The translations under genes and the position numbers were made by a program. From NCBI GenBank assembly GCA_039908535.1, contig JAMOAW010000027.1:11919-75918 (forward strand): DNA of 64,000 nt, in the 5' to 3' direction. A model generated the notes under the pieces. That model saw only the letters and a list, made by a program, of their open reading frames with translations, had not been told where the DNA came from and made no database searches. How positions within the stretch are numbered: the stretch's first letter is position 1; every line of letters begins with the position of its first letter. The stretch comes from JAMOAW01 sp039908535 (GTDB lineage: Bacteria; Pseudomonadota; Magnetococcia; Magnetococcales; JADFZT01). This document shows positions 34,959 through 43,284 of this stretch, in pieces.

Positions 34959-34978
34959 GATGGGTTACATTTTAAGGT

Positions 34979-35122
34979 ATCGGAAAAATAAAAAATCAAG
35001 ACCTTGGGGGCGGAGAACCGCCCCCAACACCCCCACCCTTTTTTTTTATTAAAAGAAAAAAGGGGGCTGGGGGAGTGCCCCCAGGTTTTTTTTTTGACTT
35101 TTTACCCGAAGGGCATCATGTA
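34979..35122 (+). repeat. R1 dispersed repeat, copy
   Basis: Begins TATCGGAAAAATAAAAAATC, a left extension shared with the copy at 47 kb, and ends CCCGAAGGGCATCATG. The central hairpin is altered (TTATTAAAAGAAAAAAGGGGG). Confidence 0.88.
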
Positions 35123-35138
35123 TGAACCAAGAGCTTGG

Positions 35139-35216
35139 GGGGGCGAATCTCCTCTGAAACAACCGGGGGCCCCCCAATCCCCCCTTTTTTTTGCTTAACT
35201 TATTTAAAAAAAAGAG
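35139..35216 (+). repeat. Degenerate R1 fragment abutting a kinase start
   Basis: GAGCTTGGGGGGGCGAA, then CCCCCCAATCCCCCC, a T-run, and AAAAAAAAGAGG at the right. The AGAGG at about 35213-35217 is placed to act as the ribosome site of the next gene (ATG at 35228). Confidence 0.65.
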
Positions 35217-35227
35217 GTTTAAATTCC

Positions 35228-38200
35228 ATGTTGGATGACTTTTCTGGCCCGGTTCGATTGCCGCGACTTTCCATCTTTTGGAAAATGATGTGGATTAATC
35301 TGCTGGTGGGTGGGGTCTCTTTTGTTATTATCTTTGCTTGGCAGTCGCAGTTTTCAGAGTTTTTTTTTCAGGAACATCTGCGCGATGAGTTGGAAGTGCA
35401 AGGCAAAATTCATCGGTCGGATTTTGATCATCGTGTGCGGACGTTGATGAGTGCCATGGCCATCTATGCCGACCACACGAATTTATATCGTTATTTGAGT
35501 CAACGCCTAACGACCGGTGCGCAAAAGTCACCGGTCGTAGTCCATCGTCGTTTGCCTGCTTGGATGCCGCCCGCCTCGTTGGTGCGGGCGATTACCCAGC
35601 CCACCTTTTTGTTGTTAACCGATGCCGAACAACATCTCCAAGAATTGTATCGCAATGGGGATGAGGCGACTACTCCCGATTTTATTTCCTTACTCGCCAC
35701 CCCTTTGGCGTATTATACGGTTGGCAAGATGACCATGCTTGGGGATGTGGCCAGCCTTATTGTTGCGAAAGAGGTTCGGGATGAAAACGATCGACTGTTG
35801 GCCTATTTGGTCAGTATTACCTATTTGGATGATTATTTTTTGAAAGAGGCTTTGCAAATTTCTGAAGATGGACCTATCGCGCTTCTGTGGAACAATGCAA
35901 CCCAAAAAATAATTGCCAGTAGCGATCCCAGTCGTATCCATGCAGGTATGGCGGTGGGGGAGATTGAGGAGCGGTATTATCTGGTTAAGAAAAATTTTTT
36001 TGACGATGCCTCGGATCTTCTTGTGACTTTTGCTTCTGGTGTGGTCAAGAAAGCGGAAGACGAGCAGGTGCAACGCTTGAAGGGTCAGTTTAGTCGTTTT
36101 AGCCTTTTATTGGAAGCTGCTTTTATTTTTGTCTCTTTATTGGTCACCTTTTCGATCTCTTTTGGAATTCGTCGGTTAACGCACCATGTGATTGGATATA
36201 CACAGCACTCTTTAGACTCTTTTGTTGGTTGCCAAATGGATGTGGCCCCGTTTCGGGGCTGGAAAGAGTTGATTGAGTTGGCTATGAGTTTTAATTTATT
36301 GACCAACCGCTTGCGGGAGAAGCATCTCACCCAGGAGCAGTTGATGGGGGAATTACATCAAGCCAAAGTCACGGCCGATGCGGCCAATCGTTCCAAGTCG
36401 GAATTTTTGGCCAATATGAGCCATGAAATCAGAACGCCGATGAACGCCATTATTGGTTTGGGCCATTTGTTGAGTAAGACCAAGTTGACGGCTAAGCAAT
36501 TTGATTATGTCACCAAAATGAGTGCCTCTTCCCATGGTTTGCTTGGGATTATCAATGATATTTTGGATTTTTCTAAGATCGAAGCGGGCAAGTTGCAATT
36601 GGAAGAGGTTGAGTTGGACCTGGATATGGTGTTGGAACAGTTGGCCAATATTATCTCCATCCGTACTGAAGAAAAAGGGTTGGAACTTTTGTTTGATATC
36701 CATCCAGAGGTTCCGCGTCGCCTGCTAGGGGATCCGTTGCGCGTGGGGCAGATATTGCTCAATCTGGCCACCAACGCCGTTAAATTTACTCATCAAGGGG
36801 AGATAGTTGTTTTTATAAAGGTTAACTCCTGCGATGAGGAGAGGAGTACCTTGTTGTTTGGTGTTCGTGATACGGGTATTGGTCTCACACCAGAACAACT
36901 CCAGACGCTGTTTCGTCCCTTTCAACAAGCCGATTCTTCCACAACACGCCAATTTGGTGGTACGGGGTTAGGACTCTCTATTTGTCGTTATCTCGTTGAA
37001 CAGATGGGCGGTGAGATTTGGGTCGAGAGCCAACTGGGTATGGGTTCGACTTTTTATTTTACGGCACAATTTAAAAATGTGGTCCAGGCACAGCCTAGGT
37101 TATGCAAAATTTCTCCAGACTTACATGGGAATCGGGTGTTGGTTGTGGATGACAACCCTGTGGCTTTGATGGTTCTTGGTAACTATTTAGAGGCTATGAG
37201 CTTTCGGGTCGAACGGGTCTCTTCTGGCCAAGAGGCGTTGACACAATTGGTTGAATCATATCAAAAAAATGATGTCTTTGAAGTGGTTTTTATGGATTGG
37301 AAGATGCCAGTTATGGATGGCATCCAGACCATTCAGCAGATTCGCAACCATCCTGGAATTTTTCAACCGGTCTGTATCATGGTGTCGGGTTATGGCCTTG
37401 AGGAGATGCGGGAGCGATTGGCAGAGGAGGGATTTGTCAATGGATATTTGACAAAACCGGTCACCTCTTCGCAATTGTATAACTCTATTTTGGCAGCCAT
37501 GCGTGGGGAGGATTTGACCAGAACGGGCGAGGTTGGCAGGAATTCTATTTATTTTCCCGATCCAATCCGGTTCCGAGGGGTGCGGGTGTTGTTGGCAGAG
37601 GACAATCGGGTGAATCAACAGGTGGCCATGGAGATTTTGCAAGAGGCCCAGATTCGGGTGGATATAGCGCAAAATGGCTTAGAGGTGGTGAAAAAGGTGT
37701 TTGAACAGATGCAGCCCCCCTACGATGCCATTCTTATGGATATTCATATGCCGTTGATGGACGGCTTAACTGCGACGCAAACCATTCTTGCGCGTTTTCC
37801 AAAATTTTCTACCCCTATCATTGCCATGACCGCCAGTGCCATGAAACAGGATATAGATGCCTGTTTGGCGGTGGGGATGGCGGCACATGTGGCTAAACCG
37901 ATTGATGTGCGTCAGCTATTTGTTCTTTTGGAGCGATTTGTTGAACGCAAAGAAGAGGCCGATATTCCCTTGGATGAGGCCATTCGTCCATCCAATACGG
38001 TGGGTGGATTGGCCGAAATTTTGACTGGGGATTTTCCTGGATTGAATATTTCAGAAGGGCTTAAACGAATTTATGGCAATGAGTCGGTGTATTTGCAATT
38101 ATTGCAAATTTTTCAAGATGAGGAGGCGGCAACTTCTTTAAAATTGGACCAATTGCTGCAACAAAATTTATTTGCAGACGCCGTGTCCGTGCTGCATGGC

Positions 38201-38617
38201 GTGAAAGGGGTGGCGGGAAATTTGGGGGCTTTGGATTTACAATCGGTGTCGGCTCGGTTGGAAAAATTTTTAAAATCCACTCCCCATGCCGATGTTGACG
38301 CCCTAGTGACTTCTTTTCAGCTCTCTTTGGCCACAGTTTTGGAGAGCATCCAGAAAATTTTATTTTTGGTTAAACAAGAAAAAACACGTAACCAAGCAGA
38401 CGTGGTTTTGGATGTGGTGGAGCCATTCTCAATCGAAGGGGTGCAGAAGTTGCGTTTTTTATTGGAAAAACAGGATTTGGGCGCGGAAAATTTGTTAAAT
38501 ATTTTAAGGCCTGGGTTGATCGGGGCTGGATTTTCTAGGGAAGTGGATCAATTGACTAAGGCGATGGGCCAACTCAATTTTTCCGAGGCGATCCAAATTT
38601 TAGATCACATGAAATAA
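35228..38617 (+). CDS. Membrane hybrid histidine kinase (periplasmic sensor-HisKA-HATPase-REC-REC-Hpt)
   Basis: 1129 aa from the ATG at 35228; the frame is open to 35135, but that part is repeat DNA. Membrane segments lie near residues 20-38 (WINLLVGGVSFVIIFAW) and 293-315 (AAFIFVSLLVTFSISFGI), enclosing a periplasmic domain of about 250 residues of the CHASE4 type by layout (inferred). Then come HisKA (NMSHEIRTPMNAIIG, His near 399), HATPase (DTGIGLTPEQ, GGTGLGLSI), two receivers (VVDDN with MDWKMPVMDG near 689; AEDN with LMDIHMPLMDG near 837), and an Hpt domain (VLHGVKGVAGNLG, His near 990). The C-terminal 110 residues look like a second helical bundle. A complete phosphorelay in one chain. 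Confidence 0.93.
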   Translation: MLDDFSGPVRLPRLSIFWKMMWINLLVGGVSFVIIFAWQSQFSEFFFQEHLRDELEVQGKIHRSDFDHRVRTLMSAMAIYADHTNLYRYLSQRLTTGAQKSPVVVHRRLPAWMPPASLVRAITQPTFLLLTDAEQHLQELYRNGDEATTPDFISLLATPLAYYTVGKMTMLGDVASLIVAKEVRDENDRLLAYLVSITYLDDYFLKEALQISEDGPIALLWNNATQKIIASSDPSRIHAGMAVGEIEERYYLVKKNFFDDASDLLVTFASGVVKKAEDEQVQRLKGQFSRFSLLLEAAFIFVSLLVTFSISFGIRRLTHHVIGYTQHSLDSFVGCQMDVAPFRGWKELIELAMSFNLLTNRLREKHLTQEQLMGELHQAKVTADAANRSKSEFLANMSHEIRTPMNAIIGLGHLLSKTKLTAKQFDYVTKMSASSHGLLGIINDILDFSKIEAGKLQLEEVELDLDMVLEQLANIISIRTEEKGLELLFDIHPEVPRRLLGDPLRVGQILLNLATNAVKFTHQGEIVVFIKVNSCDEERSTLLFGVRDTGIGLTPEQLQTLFRPFQQADSSTTRQFGGTGLGLSICRYLVEQMGGEIWVESQLGMGSTFYFTAQFKNVVQAQPRLCKISPDLHGNRVLVVDDNPVALMVLGNYLEAMSFRVERVSSGQEALTQLVESYQKNDVFEVVFMDWKMPVMDGIQTIQQIRNHPGIFQPVCIMVSGYGLEEMRERLAEEGFVNGYLTKPVTSSQLYNSILAAMRGEDLTRTGEVGRNSIYFPDPIRFRGVRVLLAEDNRVNQQVAMEILQEAQIRVDIAQNGLEVVKKVFEQMQPPYDAILMDIHMPLMDGLTATQTILARFPKFSTPIIAMTASAMKQDIDACLAVGMAAHVAKPIDVRQLFVLLERFVERKEEADIPLDEAIRPSNTVGGLAEILTGDFPGLNISEGLKRIYGNESVYLQLLQIFQDEEAATSLKLDQLLQQNLFADAVSVLHGVKGVAGNLGALDLQSVSARLEKFLKSTPHADVDALVTSFQLSLATVLESIQKILFLVKQEKTRNQADVVLDVVEPFSIEGVQKLRFLLEKQDLGAENLLNILRPGLIGAGFSREVDQLTKAMGQLNFSEAIQILDHMK

Positions 38618-38618
38618 A

Positions 38619-38815
38619 CGGCACCACCACACTTAACCGTGGTCATCTGTTTTTTGATTGATTAAATGCCCCCAGGGTTTGGTTTTTGTTTTTGATCTTG
38701 CTTTTGACCTCGGTTTTGCTTTTTTCAAAAAGCAGGGGGATTGGGGGATGCAATCCCCCAAGGTCTTGACTTTGCTTTTTGTTCAGGCACTCGTTAATCA
38801 TCCACACTTAAACTA
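38619..38815 (+). mobile_element. R2 element, decayed right end
   Basis: GGCACCACCACACTTAACCG at the left matches the R2 inverted end; the interior follows the 8.4-kb copy (TTGACCTCGGTTTTGC, GGGGGATGCAATCCCCC, GTTCAGGCACTCGTTAATC). The right end stops matching after CCACACTTAAAC, so the second inverted repeat is lost and no target duplication can be seen. It lies directly after the kinase stop codon. Confidence 0.8.
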
Positions 38816-38829
38816 TAGGCATTTTGAAC

Positions 38830-39063
38830 TTATTTTGGAGAGAGAATTCGTGAGGCTTGATCCAGCACATCCTCGCTCATTTTGCGATTGGCTTTGCGGG
38901 TTTCGCGTTTGATTTTGTCATAGATCTCTTCTCGATGCACTTGCACTGTGCGAGGGGCTTCTATGCCAATGCGCACTTGGTTGCCTTTGATGCCGAGCAA
39001 GGTGATTTTAATTTCATCACCGATGTTTAAGCTTTCGCCGATTCTTCTGGTCAAGATTAACAT
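38830..39063 (-). CDS. csrA: Carbon storage regulator / translational repressor
   Basis: 77 aa. MLILTRRIGESLNIGDEIKI followed by VRIGIEAPRTVQVHREEIYD is the CsrA fold; the RNA-binding residues Leu4 and Arg44-type VHREE are intact. It has a C-terminal tail about 10-15 residues longer than E. coli CsrA (61 aa). CsrA dimers bind GGA cores in hairpins and block translation. As the last gene of the flgFGAHIJ-flgMN train, and with two FliW antagonists in the window, its main target here is probably flagellin mRNA, as in Bacillus. AGGGGGA lies upstream of the ATG. Confidence 0.97.
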   Translation of the reverse strand: MLILTRRIGESLNIGDEIKITLLGIKGNQVRIGIEAPRTVQVHREEIYDKIKRETRKANRKMSEDVLDQASRILSPK

Positions 39064-39173
39064 TTAATATTCCCCCTTAATAAAATAAGAGCTTCCGTGT
39101 GAACGGGGGTTAGACTCCTTGTGATCACAATTGATAAATAATTTTTTTTTTGGCACAGCCTATTCTCCCCCCA

Positions 39174-39689
39174 TTAGAGTTGCCGTGAAAACAGATGAAA
39201 AGGATTGCCCGCCTGTCGGTGGCCCAGGCGATTGTAAGAGGCACCCGCATTCCGGGTACTGTTTTTGACTGCTTGAATGACCGTTTCGGTCGCCATTAAA
39301 ACTCCATTCAAGATGGCCTGGTTCTCTTTGTTAAGTTTATTGGCTTGTTGAATTAATTCCCGCAGGCGAAGGCGTATTTGGATCAGACCGGTATTTCCCC
39401 CTAGGGCCTGATCAATATGGGCGAGGGTGAGCTCTTCGCTGTTTATGTTTAATGCCAAGGCCAACGCATGGGAAAGTTGTTGGCGGTTTTGGTCTGCCTC
39501 GCGAATATGGGTGAGTGCCTGGTTTATTTGTGTGGTGATATTTTTTAAAATTATGGAATTGCGTTGTAAAATAGCCTCTTTTTCCTGATTAAAAAGAATC
39601 AGAAGATTTTCGAATTGCGCCATCAGGTGTTGCAATGTTTGGTTTAGATGGTCGGTGGTTTGTTTAATGTCGTCGTTGGTAGTGTCCAT
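39174..39689 (-). CDS. flgN: Flagellar chaperone FlgN-like protein
   Basis: 171 aa, almost wholly helical (DHLNQTLQHLMAQFENLLIL, FNQEKEAILQRN, LRLRELIQQANKLNKENQAI), ending with the FlgN-typical segment around YNRLG. FlgN is the export chaperone for the junction proteins FlgK and FlgL. It lies 12 bp after flgM, the normal flgM-flgN arrangement. The family is poorly conserved, so the assignment uses length, helicity, the NKENQAILNG motif and position. Export partners flgK and flgL are at 9.9-13.3 kb. Confidence 0.85.
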   Translation of the reverse strand: MDTTNDDIKQTTDHLNQTLQHLMAQFENLLILFNQEKEAILQRNSIILKNITTQINQALTHIREADQNRQQLSHALALALNINSEELTLAHIDQALGGNTGLIQIRLRLRELIQQANKLNKENQAILNGVLMATETVIQAVKNSTRNAGASYNRLGHRQAGNPFHLFSRQL

Positions 39690-39701
39690 AGAGATATCCT
39701 G

Positions 39702-40010
39702 TTAAACGGATTTTTTCCTTTCTTTCAAGACTTGACGCAAGATTTTATCGGCCACGTCCAGGCTGGAGACATGATATCGACCATCTTCCAACGCCTCACG
39801 AATGGGATCGACCAATTCAGATCGGATATCGGGACTGTTTTGCATGGCTTCTCCTGCCATCCCAATGGTTCTAGAGAGGCTTGACAGCTCAACGTCATCT
39901 TTTCTGGAGGACGACTTGGCGGTGGTTTGTGGAGTGGTGGTACTGGATACCCTTCGACCTGTAAGCCGTCCCAAGCGTCTAACATTGGTATTTTTAATTT
40001 TTGTGACCAT
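39702..40010 (-). CDS. flgM: Anti-sigma-28 factor
   Basis: 102 aa. Unstructured, basic and Ser/Thr-rich N-terminal half (RRVSSTTTPQTTAKSSSRKD) followed by the sigma-binding half (VELSSLSRTIGMA, DIRSELVDPIREALEDGRYH, VADKILRQVL), the pattern of FlgM. It binds FliA in the cytoplasm until it is secreted through the finished hook-basal body, which then releases flagellin transcription. The sigma-28 sites before the flagellin and the giant gene would be its targets. AGGGAATT precedes the ATG. Confidence 0.93.
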   Translation of the reverse strand: MVTKIKNTNVRRLGRLTGRRVSSTTTPQTTAKSSSRKDDVELSSLSRTIGMAGEAMQNSPDIRSELVDPIREALEDGRYHVSSLDVADKILRQVLKERKKSV

Positions 40011-40048
40011 GAACAGGAATTCCCTTTGATGAATAAACTCAGTTTAAT

Positions 40049-40085
40049 AATTTTTTGTTCTGCGTTTTATGCAGAACAAAAAATT
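40049..40085. promoter_or_regulatory. Strong hairpin between flgJ and flgM
   Basis: TTTTTTGTTCTGC and GCAGAACAAAAAA form a perfect 13-bp stem with a seven-base loop, directly after the flgJ stop codon. The A/T outer part would pair rather than leave a free U tract, so it is only a doubtful terminator; mRNA processing or stabilisation is equally possible. Confidence 0.6.
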
Positions 40086-40494
40086 AAGGCAGAGAGTTAT
40101 TTATCGGTTTTTGCTCCACCGAGGTTAAAGAATTTTCATCCGACCGCAATTGATTTAAATGTCCTTCCATCTGTTCAGGGGTGAGGCGCGTATTGCGGGT
40201 GAGTTCATGGAACAAGGCCTCTTTGATGCCGAGTCCCTTTGGCTTTCGACTCATAATATTTGCATATTCGCCGTCGAGCATTTCATTAAATAATTTTTCG
40301 CCAGCACTGTGGGAGAATAGGCTCTCTGCTCCCCCATCGGGAACGGTTTTCCGCATTGAGGCGAGCATTTGACGAATGAAGATGGCCTCAAAATCGGCTG
40401 TAGCCTCATGGAGGCGTTTTAGATCTTTATCTTGAAGCGTATTTTCTTTGACGGTTGTTGAGGCGGCTGTCAAGCCTGCAATGGGCTGGCTCAT
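40084..40494 (-). CDS. flgJ: Rod-binding protein FlgJ, muramidase-less form
   Basis: 136 aa, matching only the N-terminal rod-cap domain of FlgJ (DLKRLHEATADFEAIFIRQM, LASMRKTVPDGG, KLFNEMLDGEYANIMS). Enterobacterial FlgJ is about 310 aa because a C-terminal glucosaminidase is fused; that is absent here, as in many alpha- and epsilon-proteobacteria. Its ATG overlaps the flgI stop by 4 bp. It scaffolds assembly of the periplasmic rod; a separate peptidoglycan hydrolase must be encoded elsewhere. Confidence 0.94.
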   Translation of the reverse strand: MSQPIAGLTAASTTVKENTLQDKDLKRLHEATADFEAIFIRQMLASMRKTVPDGGAESLFSHSAGEKLFNEMLDGEYANIMSRKPKGLGIKEALFHELTRNTRLTPEQMEGHLNQLRSDENSLTSVEQKPINNSLP

Positions 40495-41642
40495 AGGATT
40501 TCCAACTCTGCCTGTAAGGCACCAGAGGCCTTGATGGCCTGTAAAATAGCAATAAGGTCTCTAGGAGTCACGCCAACGCTGTTTAGTCCTTGGACCAATT
40601 CACCGAGGGTGACCCCTTCTTGCATTTCGATCAATTTAGCCTCTTCTTCGGTGGCGTTTACACGGCTATTGGGTGTTGTAGCGGTTGTGCCACCGCTGAA
40701 AGAGTTTGGTTGGCTGATTTGGGGTCTTTCCGATATTTTGATGGTCAAATTACCGTGGGAGAGGGCCACCGTAGAGACGTGGACATTTTCGCCCATGACG
40801 ATGGTTCCGGTCCGTTCATTGACGACGATTTTGGCGGGTTGATCTTGCTCTACTTGTAGATTTTCCAATCTAGAGACAAAGGAGACCACCTTGCCTAAAT
40901 ACTCTTCTGGTACTTTTATTTGGATGGTTCCAGAGTCGCGGGCCGTGGCGACCGGTTTGCCCATTTGGTCGTTAATGACAGTTACCATGCGGTTGGCGGT
41001 ACTAAAGTCTGGATTTTTTAAAGAAATTTGTAAATTATTTTCATCGTTTAGTTCAAAAGGAATTTCTCGTTCCACGATGGCTCCACCCGCAATACGGGCC
41101 ACGGTTGGATGATTTTTTTGGACGCTTGAACCAGAATTTCCTTCAGCGGCAAAGCCACCGATCGAGAGAGGCCCTTGAGCTACGGCATAAATGCGGCCAT
41201 CGGCCCCTTTCATCGGGGTGAGGATCAAGGTACCGCCTTGAAGGCTTTTGGCATCACCGAGAGAGGAGAGGACGACATCCAGATGACCACCCTGACGGGC
41301 AAAGGGGGGCAGGGTGGCGGTCACCATGACTGATGCCACATTTTTGACTTTGATTTTATCGTCAGCGGAGATGCCCATCCGTTCCAGCATCATTTTAATG
41401 GATTGGGTGGTAAAAGCGGCTCCAGAGTCACCCGTGCCATTTAGACCGACCACCAAGCCAAAGCCAGTCAGAGGGTTATCACGCACCCCTTCTATATTGA
41501 CCACATCTTTTAAACGAGCCGCTTCACCCAAGGTGGGGGGAGCGCAAGCCAACAACAGGGCCAGAGAGAAAAAAATTTTCTTTTTATGAAGGGGAATTTT
41601 TTGCGCATCTCTTTCTGTGTTAACCTGAAGTCGTATGAGCAT
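40491..41642 (-). CDS. flgI: Flagellar P-ring protein
   Basis: 383 aa from the ATG at 41640-41642; the frame is open to 41732 but would overlap flgH. The N-terminus carries a signal peptide (HKKKIFFSLALLLACAPPTLGEA), as required for Sec export to the periplasm. Diagnostic segments are RLKDVVNIEGVRDNPLTGFG, LVVGLNGTGDSGAAFTTQSI and, at the end, GVTLGELVQGLNSVGVTPRD. FlgI forms the ring in the peptidoglycan layer around the rod. The ribosome site is weak (AGAAG), so coupling to flgH is likely. Confidence 0.96.
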   Translation of the reverse strand: MLIRLQVNTERDAQKIPLHKKKIFFSLALLLACAPPTLGEAARLKDVVNIEGVRDNPLTGFGLVVGLNGTGDSGAAFTTQSIKMMLERMGISADDKIKVKNVASVMVTATLPPFARQGGHLDVVLSSLGDAKSLQGGTLILTPMKGADGRIYAVAQGPLSIGGFAAEGNSGSSVQKNHPTVARIAGGAIVEREIPFELNDENNLQISLKNPDFSTANRMVTVINDQMGKPVATARDSGTIQIKVPEEYLGKVVSFVSRLENLQVEQDQPAKIVVNERTGTIVMGENVHVSTVALSHGNLTIKISERPQISQPNSFSGGTTATTPNSRVNATEEEAKLIEMQEGVTLGELVQGLNSVGVTPRDLIAILQAIKASGALQAELEIL

Positions 41643-41692
41643 TTTTTCGCTTCTTTTGCTGAAAAAGGGGGGGAGCATGGGAGTCATAAGGG

Positions 41693-42382
41693 TCACAATA
41701 CCGGAACCTGGGAGAATACCGAGTTGATCCAACTTGGATTTTGCTGTTGAGCCACCGAACCGTCGCCGGAATATTCGATGCGGGCATCGGCGATTTGAGT
41801 AGAGGCCACGGCATTGCCAGCAGAAATATCTTCGGGACGGATGATGCCTGAGAGTAAAATAAATTGGTTTTCGTTATTGATGGTGATATCTCGGCGACCT
41901 TCAATACGCAGGTTGCCATTGGCCAACACTTCGGTGACGGCACAGGTGATGGTGGTTTTAAAATCGCTCTTCCCATCGGTTTTTCCAGAGCCGTCATAGG
42001 AGTGGTTGCTGGTAATATTGTTTTTGGTGTCATTGCTAAAGAGTTTGTTGTAAATTCCAGCAAGGCCGAACATGCCTGATAGGGTAAATCCATCCGTGTT
42101 ATCTCTGGAAAGTTTGGTTGTTGCTTCCCGTGAAGCATCGGATGTTTCCTGGACATTGACGGTAATAATATCGCCGACGTTTCTGGCTTTGGTATCCAAA
42201 AACAAGGTATTACGATCGGTTGTCTGCCAGATAGAACCTTTTTTGGGTGCCAAAAGTTCTGGGGGTTGAGGACGGACGATTTGTATGGGTTCGATGGGGC
42301 GTTCAGCAGCACGGGTCATCCCGCAGCCAGAAAGCCCGACGCTGGTAAGTATTAAAATAACTCCCATGGCATTTTTGTCCAT
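41693..42382 (-). CDS. flgH: Flagellar L-ring lipoprotein
   Basis: 229 aa from the ATG at 42380-42382 (AGGAGAAG upstream; the frame extends to 42409). The N-terminus ends in the lipobox LSGC near residue 18-21 (ILTSVGLSGCG), so it is a lipoprotein. Family segments are GSIWQT, NVGDIITVNVQETSDASREA, EVLANGNLRIEGRRDITINN and LSGIIRPEDISAGNAVASTQ. FlgH forms the outer-membrane ring. Together with FlgI it shows that the cell has an outer membrane. Confidence 0.97.
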   Translation of the reverse strand: MDKNAMGVILILTSVGLSGCGMTRAAERPIEPIQIVRPQPPELLAPKKGSIWQTTDRNTLFLDTKARNVGDIITVNVQETSDASREATTKLSRDNTDGFTLSGMFGLAGIYNKLFSNDTKNNITSNHSYDGSGKTDGKSDFKTTITCAVTEVLANGNLRIEGRRDITINNENQFILLSGIIRPEDISAGNAVASTQIADARIEYSGDGSVAQQQNPSWINSVFSQVPVL

Positions 42383-42440
42383 TTTTCTTCTCCTGACACG
42401 ACCTAACATAACCTATTTTTTGAGGGGATGGCCATTTTTA

Positions 42441-43217
42441 TTAATTGTCGACCTGTGCTTCGCCAGGTCCGGTTATTTTGGCCATAAAACGTTTACGACT
42501 CTCTGGGTTGCGAATTTCAATTTGATCGCCGATGTGACCTTTATCCATCGAAATCCCGGTGGTTTGGATGGAGAGAGCACCATTGGTGACCCATATGTTG
42601 ATTTTTTGACCTCGATCCACGGCCAAAGGGCGTTCAAACCAAGCCTCTTGCAGTGGACTTTTCTCTTTGATCAATCGATTGGCGGATTTGCCGATCAACT
42701 CTTCTGGTTTTAAAATCAGGCCTGGATCCATGCGCACCAGCTCCAATTTTTGCCAACGAATGTCTGCTTCTGTCACGATATCGCCCCGTTTCAGCGTGTG
42801 ACTGACAACAGGGATTTTTATTTTTTTATTTAAAACAACCGAAACCTGAAAATTGGCTTCTGGGGTGCCATTGACCAAAGCCGTGACGGGCAGATAGTGT
42901 CGACCTGGCGTGCGTTCTTCTGTAGGAAAATCGATTTTCCAGGTTATTTTCCCCTCTTTTAAGGGGAGGCCAAAGCGATAATAGACGCTTGCAACGGACA
43001 ACCCTTCTGGACCTTCGGTTTGCAATTTTTCTTCCAGATATTTTTCAACAGAGCGTCCGACCTCTCCTGGTTCAAGCGTTGCCGCATGGAGTACGGAGAA
43101 GGGGGACCACAGGGTCAAAGCGACCAATAAACCTGTGTTGATTGGTATTTGCATGGTGTTTTTTCTCACTAAAAAATGTTTTATCGTGAGATATCTTGCA
43201 AAAAATGAACCAAACAT
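42441..43217 (-). CDS. flgA: P-ring assembly chaperone
   Basis: 258 aa from the ATG at 43215-43217, which has GGAG six bases upstream; the internal ATG at 43152-43154 gives a more classical signal peptide (MQIPINTGLLVALTLWSPFS, ending VLHA) and may be the true start. The C-terminal SAF domain is visible: VVSHTLKRGDIVTEADIRWQ, LIGKSANRLIKEKSPLQEAW, and VNGALSIQTTGISMDKGHIG. FlgA is a periplasmic chaperone that lets FlgI assemble into the P ring. It lies between flgG and flgH, a common order outside enterics. Confidence 0.94.
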   Translation of the reverse strand: MFGSFFARYLTIKHFLVRKNTMQIPINTGLLVALTLWSPFSVLHAATLEPGEVGRSVEKYLEEKLQTEGPEGLSVASVYYRFGLPLKEGKITWKIDFPTEERTPGRHYLPVTALVNGTPEANFQVSVVLNKKIKIPVVSHTLKRGDIVTEADIRWQKLELVRMDPGLILKPEELIGKSANRLIKEKSPLQEAWFERPLAVDRGQKINIWVTNGALSIQTTGISMDKGHIGDQIEIRNPESRKRFMAKITGPGEAQVDN

Positions 43218-43284
43218 TTTTTTCTCCGTTTCCAGGCAGATGAGCTGGGAGACATCTTTATAAAAAACTCATATGAAACAGTTA

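Noticed and set aside
38658..38912. Frame of 84 codons over the R2 copy and the csrA 3' region
   Set aside because: It is made of repeat DNA and antisense csrA, and similar frames appear in every R1/R2 copy.
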